Positions 56,188 to 64,000 of a stretch of 64,000 nucleotides of DNA are shown here, piece by piece (within the stretch, counting starts at the first letter, position 1; every line of letters begins with the position of its first letter). The DNA comes from Diadema setosum. Taxonomy: Eukaryota > Echinodermata > Echinoidea > Diadematoida > Diadematidae. Under the pieces are notes generated by a model, which saw only the letters and a list, made by a program, of their open reading frames with translations, made no database searches and was not told the origin of the DNA. A program made the translations under genes and the position numbers. The DNA is taken from assembly GCA_033980235.1 (NCBI GenBank), contig CM067069.1:18968650-19032649 (forward strand), given 5' to 3'.

Positions 56188-57417
56188 ATGGCTGAGAACA
56201 ACTGTGCAAGTGCGAAACGACAGAGTGAGCAGGATGATGACAGTTTGCGAGAGAAAATGGAAACGGGAAACAACGCTGAATTATGTGACTTTAGTAGGAA
56301 TGCATTGGATTGCAATGACAGAGGCATACGTGTTTTTGAAGAAGAGCAAATATCAAGTACGTCGGAAAAAGAATTTGAGGCAGAAAAGGCGATTAGCAAA
56401 GGGACAATATGGACCTGTTGGGAGGTGGTGTTCAGTTGGAAAGGTGTTTGGTACACATTGACTTCGGCCGCCATCATTTCGCTTGCAGCGATGTCTGTGC
56501 GACATTTGACGGTCTACATTAGCCCTAACGAGGTTGCCTTCACCCGAATGGTGATGCAGCTTCTAGTTTGTCTTCCAATCGCTGCTTGGAAGCAGCTATC
56601 TTTCAATTACACTCGACAAGGGTATGCCCTCCTGCTTTTACGCTCCATCCTCGGGTCTCTGAACACTTCACTTGTCTTTATCACATACACCCTCATGCCG
56701 GTGGCCAACGCAAAAGCCATCATGTACAGCTGTCCTATCTTCGCTGGCCTCCTCAGCTGGTTGCTTCTCAAAGAGGCATGCTCCTTCCTCGATGTCGTCC
56801 TCGGACTGGTGACCCTAACGGGTGTCATGCTGGTAGCACAGCCCCCGTTCCTTTTCGATGCTCTCGATTCGGTGACTTCGGCATCCAGCTCCAGCGTCCT
56901 TGGTGCAATCATTTGCTTAATTTCAGCCTTTCTCTCCGCGATCATTCTCATCCTACAGCGAAAACTTGCCTCCTTGGGTATCACGTCTCTAGGAATGCTG
57001 ACCGTATATTCTCTGACCGCCACCGGTTTCACTGCCCTCTTTACGTCCTTCCCAAACCAGTGGACTCTTCCTAAATGTGGGCTGGATCGCTTCGCACTAA
57101 TTGCTAACGGCCTCATCAACTTTTTCTCCCAAATACTCATCTATCTCGCCCTGAAGTACGAGAGGGCTCCCAATGTGTCTCTCTATCACTCCAGCGACGT
57201 CCTGTTTTCATTTGTGCTAGAATTTGTGTTCTTCGGTGTCGTTCCGAACTGGGTAACGCTGTTAGGAACTGTGCTTATCATAGCGAGCTTTGTAGGAATT
57301 GTAGGAAAACAATGGCTTGTCACAAGGAAGAAAACGGATGAAGATGACAGTGAAAAACTGAGTTGTGAAAATATTGACGGATGCAGTAGTATAGTTTTAG
57401 AAGACACTGATATTTAA
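56188..57417 (+). CDS. SLC35G-like transporter B3 (EamA, 10 TM)
   Basis: 409 residues, single exon, intact. An acidic cytosolic N-terminus of about 85 residues precedes ten hydrophobic segments: helix 1 GVWYTLTSAAIISLAAMSV, helix 3 ALLLLRSILGSLNTSLVFI, then MPVANAKAIMYSCPIFAGLL and MLVAQPPFLF of the first EamA repeat, and YERAPNVSLYHSSDVLFSF in the second. It is clearly related to but distinct from the A type, with a lysine-rich and acidic tail ending EDTDI. It is the only B copy in this window without lesions. Substrate unknown. Its leader is split by a 717-bp MITE, which may affect expression. Confidence 0.92.
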   Translation: MAENNCASAKRQSEQDDDSLREKMETGNNAELCDFSRNALDCNDRGIRVFEEEQISSTSEKEFEAEKAISKGTIWTCWEVVFSWKGVWYTLTSAAIISLAAMSVRHLTVYISPNEVAFTRMVMQLLVCLPIAAWKQLSFNYTRQGYALLLLRSILGSLNTSLVFITYTLMPVANAKAIMYSCPIFAGLLSWLLLKEACSFLDVVLGLVTLTGVMLVAQPPFLFDALDSVTSASSSSVLGAIICLISAFLSAIILILQRKLASLGITSLGMLTVYSLTATGFTALFTSFPNQWTLPKCGLDRFALIANGLINFFSQILIYLALKYERAPNVSLYHSSDVLFSFVLEFVFFGVVPNWVTLLGTVLIIASFVGIVGKQWLVTRKKTDEDDSEKLSCENIDGCSSIVLEDTDI

Positions 57418-59790
57418 TCATTGTTCTTGATTCCTTCCGAGGTGTGGGTGAAATTCCAATAACTTCCTGCGCACACGGCTTCCGTGTTTCATCTTAAATC
57501 TTTACCTCCTTCTTCTTTTTCTTCTTCGTTTCTTTTGGAATTTCGTTGTATAGGAAGAAAAATTTTCAATCATGTGTTTTGTCGAGCAAATGTAATCGAA
57601 GAAACAGGAATTTAGTAGTATTTATGATAATGTTCTTAGATTGACCACTGTCCTTTCCAGTACTCACAGAAATGTCCAGGGCCCCGACAGGTTCTAGAGT
57701 TGCTAGAGACACCCTAAGGTCTTTGCGAAGAAGCGAAACACCACAATGGAAATTGTTGAAATCCATCTCCATCCTCGTTTCTTTACAAGGGAAATTATAA
57801 AATGTTCTGTAGATATTTGTGAAACTCGGCATTCCATTCACTTCGCTGATATTCATTAATGTTAAGTAATATTGAATATACAAAATATGAGCAATAGTTA
57901 TAATAAAATGTTTCTAAACTAAACCGCCTACAGTTATGGTTTATTAAAAATAAATAGTGACATCTCCTTTTATTTCAGGCCTTATTACAAAATTTTACAT
58001 GGTAGGATGTTTTGTTATAAATTTGACCTCCACATATGCATCACATGTGGTATCTGGAACATTTTTAAAATCACTGCTCCCAATGGGAAACAGTGCCTTT
58101 AAATGACAATGGTTTTCTTCACAAGGAAAATTGTCAATATGTTCTGTAGAGGAGATTGTGAAACTCGGCAATTCCTTCACTTCGCTGATATCTAGAAATA
58201 TTAGCAGATGCAACACTGTTCCTAGTAACTCTTACATATGCTGTATATATTTTCTATGTATTCAAAAGAATGTGGTTTCTTTTCCTGTTCGATGTACAAT
58301 CTTACTATGAATGTTTGATATATCACTTTTTTGTGTATCATTTTATAAAAATGGTTTCTTTAATGTCATACCAATCTTAATGTTAATTCCAATGACATCT
58401 TACCTTTAGATGAATTCCTCTTTCCAAATCTGCAAAGAACTACAGTCGCAAGGTCATTATCGCGTAGAGTGATTCGAGATAATGAGGAGAAAGGCTTGCG
58501 AATGATTGAAAATGTGATTCAGTGGAAAGAATAATATTCATGTATTGGTTCTCTATTACTCGATCTTGTTCCATATGCGATTTTTAAGATTAGAAGTAGC
58601 ATTTAGTTGGCCAAACAACAACACAATTACAGTGAAATCATATACGAAGAATGTAGAGCTTTGAATATGATATAATTCAGACCGTGAATCAAAGGTAAAT
58701 CATCAAACATTACCGAACTTTGACTTGTAACGAGTTACAGAATCTGCAATGTTTCATGGCCAATATCAAATCTATCTACATGATAGGTATGTTCTTCCGT
58801 GGCATCCATGGCTAATAAACCTATAACAATGAATATTTCTTCAATTTAACAAAAACCTATTTTTACAACATATTCGCACAGTGCCCGCTCGAGTTGGCTC
58901 AAAACAGCCCCCCTTTCTTCATAGGGTGCTCATCATAAGCATAAAATGACACTTCAACGTGATACATCTTTGTGGCAATGCTTAAGAAACAGGAAATTCA
59001 TTTTACATAAACATATGACAAATCACATCATCAAAAACTAACATACTAAATTTTCGATTTCATTTGTTAAAATCAGTAAGGCAGTCGAAATGTCTGAACA
59101 GGCTACAGTCACGCCATTTTATATGTATCTAAAACAAACAAACAAAACAAAAAAAAACCCGTTCACATTCGATATATTCATTTGTCTTATAGTCCACGAG
59201 ACCTCGTGCAACATTTCCGTCCAGTTCAATCATTTTTTATTTCTGCATTTCATTTACAATACAGAAAAACAAGATTTAACAAAAGTGTTGGCATGATCAC
59301 ATGAATCACATCCGTGAATATACAGGGAAAACCGTATAAAGTAAGGAAATATACAATGTCACACTGAAGGTATGTTGACAGAGCAAACACTTCGAGTACT
59401 AAAATATTTCGAGGAGATATTATTAGACATGCAAGGAACCATCTTTATAAGCAGAGATTGACCAGGAATATGGCACCAGGTGAATATGTTACTACATAAA
59501 ATGAAATAAAACTTACATTTGATCTGAGGAAATCCAACATCTTTGAAGGAGGAGCAGTGCCGAGGACGTGGAGAAAGTGAGGTGTGTGTTGTGCTGTAAT
59601 GATGTTGATTTGCAGAAGTATGTACTATGTACGTCATTGTGATGTGGAAAACGCAATGTAATGTAATGTATGTAATGTAATGTAATGTAATGTAATAACA
59701 TGTCATGTCATGTCATGTCATGTCATGTGTCATATCGTGTTATGTCTAGTAATGTCATGTCATGTAATGGCCTTAAGATAAAGTCGGAAC
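57418..59790. other. Unit 3 tail, non-coding, with a MITE copy
   Basis: Paralogous to the tails of units 1 and 2. At about 57852-58098 it carries a TTAA-type MITE relative (ACAGTTATGGTTTAT, ACATGGTAGGATGTTTTGT). A short duplicated host segment (TTGTGAAACTCGGCAATTCC) lies next to the insertion. It ends at an AATGT/ATGTC pentamer array (59655-59750). Confidence 0.6.
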
Positions 59791-60707
59791 CTTTAGTTTA
59801 ACCTTATTTAGGTGTCAGGAAAATACATGTATATCTTCAAAAGATATTTAACTATGTACACAAGATTCAACTTATTCGTAAGAATTCTTGTCAAAGATGT
59901 TTTTATCAATAATACGCAACAGCATGGCAGAGTTTTCTCGCCTTTACTGTTATCTATATCTGAGGCTTATCATTTCCTTATAACAGAGACTAAAAAAAGG
60001 CTGATTCTATAGGCGTTATGGTTCTCTAGCGGAGAGAATAGTTAGAATTGTGTCAACAGTATTTTCTTACCTCTTGTCCGTGGTAACTTAAAAATTCTAT
60101 TCGTAAAGGTCTTAGAACATGCAGTATTACTTCGTTTTGATCCGCAGACCAGACAACTTGGCAACAAGAATTGCTAATCTCGATTAGTGTCGTGCTCTAT
60201 CTCCGTTTGTGTGATACCATGATGTATTATAGGTACAATGCATAAAATGAATTATGAAGACAAACTTTTTAAACATTTTTCTATTTGTGGTTGTTGTGTG
60301 TGCGCGTGATTTGAGATTTTTGAAATATTTTTCACTAAAACTGTTAAAATAAGAAAACAATGCGAATCTGTATGTGATAAACCTTTAAGGGTAATGTCAA
60401 AAATATTAAATGATACATAACCAATGAGTTATCACTGGAAAGTTCGTATTGCTCTATCTGATGATGGACTTACTTTCAGATGTTTGAAAGTGGCGCGTAA
60501 CTCGTTTTGAAATGAAACTCTTCCTGTGCACAAGCCAACACACACACACACACACATACACAAACTATATATATACATATATATATATAAATTATTCAAC
60601 TCAAACTTTCAGCGACCTCCGCCTTCTTCAGGAGTCTTGACAATGACTCAAAAATGAATTGCCAGTTTATTTCATCATTATCTTCGTGGAGCCAATATGT
60701 GAATTCT

Positions 60708-60782
<75 letters not shown>

Positions 60783-62043
60783 CGTGTGTGTGTGTGTGTT
60801 GTGTGTGTGTACAATGTGTGTGTGCGTGTGTAAAAAGAGGGAGAAACGGAGAGATAAAGAGCGAATGATAGAGGCAGGTTCAACATGAAGTGTGCGAATC
60901 GACCCTGAGCGATGTTCAAAGTTCTGTTATTCCCGACCGGATGGGTTAAACAGTAACGAACGCATTGCACCACTTATAAATGCAGATATTAAATGAAACA
61001 GAATCGTGATAAGAGCTGATGTTTCGATGACTAATGCTTCTGAACAGAAGATGATGGACTACGCACAATCTTAGGTCTGCTTTATACAAAAGGGGCCTCC
61101 TGACGTTACGTTTTCGTATTTGTCAACCTTTGTGAACGACCCGCTGTATGGCGAAGAGACCTCGTGTGTTCGAGATAAGTCTATTAGACGTCGATTATCA
61201 AACATCAAGTGAGACGCATTCAAACGTACATTGATGTGACAACTTGTTGCCAGTGCCGTTGATATTGTAGGTAAGTTCACAATCATGACAATGTCGCGGA
61301 TTTTATGACACATGTATATGCAGTAATTAGTTGGTGGGAAAGTGCAATATTGCTCTAGAAAGTTCAGTTGCGGCGAGGAAATAAAATCAAATCGAAGGTG
61401 AGAAAAAGAGAAATCGGACATGAGATGTGATGCCATTTTTACATCCTGTAAGCTGCAGAGTGGCAGTAGCTCGAATCAGAGAAATTGTGGGAAACTTCAA
61501 AATCTTTATCTTATGTCTCATCGCTTTAAAACTATCACCACCCTTTTGTAGTTTGACCACTTATCCGTCTAAGTCAACTTAAACACAAACCAAAAGTACT
61601 CTTTAACAAATTACAGTCAGCTGTTAGTTGTTTGTTTTTTGTAACAAACTTCTGTCTGTTTGGTCGTGATGGTTAGGATACGTTCACGACTGACCAAGCA
61701 GATGTCGAAATTTGGCATACAAACGTCCTGAGAATGCTTCATTGTTAAACACATAATTTAATAACAGTTGTCATGTGTTGTTAGTCGAACACCCGATCTC
61801 CCCCCCCCCCCCCCCCCTCTTTCTCTGTTGCAGCTGCGGATATGTGATGTCGGTTGTAATTTCCGTATGAATGATATGCCTGAAGGGAACATGAATAGTA
61901 TTCAACCCTACAGGGTTCGAAACGCTGTTGGGATAGGTTTGAAGTCATTCAATGCCGTCTTTTGGGACAGGATAACATTTTACACAATGAGGTTTGGATA
62001 TCTTGATTGTTCCTTCTTGCAAAAGGTTATCGTGTTCTATGTA

Positions 62044-62092
<49 letters not shown>

Positions 62093-62930
62093 TAAAATGT
62101 CGCTGGGGCGACAACACCTCGTATCTCAAATTTTTCAAATGTTCAGGAGAGGAAAAACAAAAACAGAAAAACAAACAAAAACAAAACAAAAACAAAGTCA
62201 AACAAACAAACAAAATGGCAGCCAAAGCTCTATATCAAGTGGGATAGCCTGCCCTTAACAGTCCAAGTACTAGTAAAACACAGGACTCAATTTGTACAGT
62301 CTTCCGTATTTCGAATGTCAAATTTTGCATTGCAACGTCAAGTTTATGATGATCACAGATCTTTATTCACAATGTCGCTTCTGTTTAGTCAATTGCCTAA
62401 CATGGAAAGAAAATAAATGTTGTGTTTGAATGTTAAAATTTTATGGTTTCGTACCGCCTTTCTATTTAAATGAACATTTTCGCCAATACAATTACAAAGG
62501 GTAACCTCTGTTGTTACGGAAATACACCGTTGGTACAGCTCTTGTTGCTTAGTGTCCTGTTGGGAATATCCTCAGACATCAAGGTGAAAGCCGGAAAACT
62601 TGATTTGGTACATAATCCTCACGAGCGTCGTGATTTCACCTTGTCGGAGAAGGCGGAGTCTGAAATTTAATTAAAACATGGGTTTTGTATTTTGTGTGTG
62701 TGTGTGTGTGTCTTTAGACCATAGTACATTCTTCATTGACGGTAAATTGACTTTCAGTATGAAAGTGAAATGAAATCTGCGAACCAATACCATCTCCTAA
62801 TCGCATTCACCTACACTTACCTTTAGTCTTCTGATTATACTCCCTTAGGTATAAATTATGTTTTATTCATTACTTTGCTTATGTTTGCTCTGTCATCCAT
62901 AGCTGGACAACTTATGTAGATTTCGAAATC
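59791..62930. other. Inter-gene stretch with microsatellites
   Basis: To about 60290 this is still the unit 3 tail. After it come (CA)n (60538-60556), a short segment ending GCCTTCTTCAGGAGTC (about 60595-60660, possibly a Penelope 3' end), (TA)n and (GT)n (60712-60830), poly-C (61801-61817) and (TA)n (62047-62089). An open frame at 62470-62670 with a hydrophobic stretch is unsupported. Confidence 0.5.
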
Positions 62931-64000
62931 ATGGGTCCAGTCCCAGAAAGCAGATCTTATCAAGAAAGGAGTCGAGATGGCAGAACAGATTCCAAATCTT
63001 CACGATCGACTTCTTCTCAAACACTTCAGGACTCCGGCAATACACGCCTTTACGATTCACACACAGCGAAAGGGACGTATGAAGGCGGAAGCTATAATAG
63101 TAATGCTTTCGTCAACCAGGGTTATAACACCGCCAGCGAAGGCCATGATGACCCAGTGACTAATATTATGACGACCCATCCGGAAGAGAGCTGCAAGGAC
63201 AGAGGATATTTGAATGTGAAAGAAGAGACAGCTCCGTCAGAGATCAGTTCTCAGACATCAAACAGTAGGACCAAATATTTAGGGACTTCTTGCTCTCCGA
63301 GCCGGCTGAAAGGCAAAATTTACGCTCTGTTTTCAACAATGATGTTGTCGATCTGTAGTATGTTGGTTGTTCTTGTAGGAGAGTCAGTCAGTTCGAATCA
63401 GATAGTGTTCAATCAAATGTACATGCAGTTATTGTTCTCTATACCGCTACTCACGTGGCAGAAAGCCTCATTCAACTACCCGAAGGAGGCGTGGATTCTA
63501 ATTGTTTTAAGGTCGGTCATAGGATCCACGGTGAATTGCCTAGTGTTCTTTGCTTACCAGATTATGCCAGTAGCCAGCGCCAAGGCCATTCTCTACAGTG
63601 CGCCAATCTTCACGGGGTTGTTCAGCTGCGTCCTCCTCAGCGACGCGTGCACCGTCTTTGACATCATCTTCTCCATGACGACGATTGGCGGAGTGTTTCT
63701 CGTCATCCAACCGCCGTTTCTCTTCGGCGGCGAAGAGTCATCGTCCTCCTTTCTCGGACCGACCTTGAGTCTCATCAGCGCTGTCCTCATAGGGACGATC
63801 TACATTTCTCTTCGGAAGATAGCGGCTTACCGAGTTCACCCACTGGTCCAGTTGGTCACACTTTGCATCGTAGGGATGATGGTCAGTGGATCCATGACCA
63901 CAGGGCTGGGAGACTGGGTAATTCCGCCTTGTGGGAGGAGCCGAATCTTTCTAATCTGCAATTCCCTATTCTCCTTCGCATTTCAAGTCACTTTCGTCAT
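62931..64000 (+). CDS. SLC35G-like transporter C, 5' part, runs off window
   Basis: Open from ATG 62931 to the window edge (356 codons, no stop). A long polar, serine/threonine-rich cytosolic N-terminus of about 123 residues precedes helix 1 (ALFSTMMLSICSMLVVLVG). EamA features follow: WILIVLRSVIGS, FFAYQIMPVASAKAILYSAP, FSCVLLSDACT, GGVFLVIQPPFLFG, then the second repeat with TLSLISAVLIGTIYISLRKI and a helix at the edge. It is more divergent than A and B from each other (AKAILYSAP in place of AKAIQYCSP; LLSDA in place of LLKEK). An acceptor-like CATCCATAG just upstream (62902) suggests a 5' UTR intron. Substrate unknown. Confidence 0.88.
   Translation, partial: MGPVPESRSYQERSRDGRTDSKSSRSTSSQTLQDSGNTRLYDSHTAKGTYEGGSYNSNAFVNQGYNTASEGHDDPVTNIMTTHPEESCKDRGYLNVKEETAPSEISSQTSNSRTKYLGTSCSPSRLKGKIYALFSTMMLSICSMLVVLVGESVSSNQIVFNQMYMQLLFSIPLLTWQKASFNYPKEAWILIVLRSVIGSTVNCLVFFAYQIMPVASAKAILYSAPIFTGLFSCVLLSDACTVFDIIFSMTTIGGVFLVIQPPFLFGGEESSSSFLGPTLSLISAVLIGTIYISLRKIAAYRVHPLVQLVTLCIVGMMVSGSMTTGLGDWVIPPCGRSRIFLICNSLFSFAFQVTFV

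Larger units (their letters stand above)
46850..60290 (+). repeat. Tandem duplication unit 3
   Basis: The longest unit, carrying both an intact A gene and an intact B gene. Extra length relative to unit 2 comes mainly from an hAT-like copy (47516-49920), a hairpin-bearing insertion (about 50563-51015), a TTAA MITE (from 54218), a TA-flanked MITE (55216-55932) and a further MITE copy (about 57852-58098). Confidence 0.8.

Noticed and set aside
62470..62670. A 66-aa frame with a leucine-rich stretch
   Set aside because: Short, no recognisable motif, no splice or regulatory support.

Overview
The window is a repeat-dense, AT-rich metazoan nuclear locus. It shows intron-split genes, a tRNA-derived SINE, Penelope-like, RTE and CR1/L2-like retroelement pieces, hAT-, piggyBac- and foldback-type DNA elements, and long microsatellites. 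An invertebrate deuterostome is the best guess. A sea urchin or another echinoderm fits the repeat style and the tandem SLC35G-like family, but the species cannot be fixed from sequence alone; amphioxus or a hemichordate remain possible.

Region 1 (about 2.4-22.7 kb, plus strand) holds one spliced gene reconstructed by eye. Seven phase 1-1 exons, a transmembrane exon and a tiny terminal exon encode a type I membrane protein with repeated Ig-like domains. It also has an N-glycosylation-rich and acidic stalk, one membrane helix and a tail of about 14 residues. The 5' end (signal peptide exon) was not found and may lie upstream. The fourth Ig exon carries an 8-bp insertion that breaks its frame, and it sits directly behind a SINE. 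The introns are packed with mobile elements: a probable solo LTR, a TTAA-flanked MITE, and a 6-kb hAT-like element made of about 273-bp tandem modules. An apparently intact RTE/BovB-type retrotransposon is nested in that hAT element. A 2.3-kb foldback element with minisatellite arms and a 5'-truncated LINE complete the set.

Region 2 (about 22.7-28.4 kb) is gene-poor, with Penelope-like and MITE fragments.

Region 3 (about 28.4-60.3 kb) is a tandem triplication. Each unit carries a single-exon type-A gene for a 10-helix EamA/SLC35G-like transporter (401-403 aa, all three intact), followed by a type-B SLC35G-like gene. Type B is intact only in unit 3 (409 aa). In units 1 and 2 it is a pseudogene, and both share the same roughly 315-bp internal deletion. 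Several mobile elements are present in one unit and absent at the matching site of another, so their order of insertion can be read directly.

Region 4 (60.3-64.0 kb) is mostly simple repeats, then the first 356 codons of a third, divergent SLC35G-like gene that runs off the window.

The Ig receptor and the transporters are neighbours; nothing in the sequence shows that they work together.
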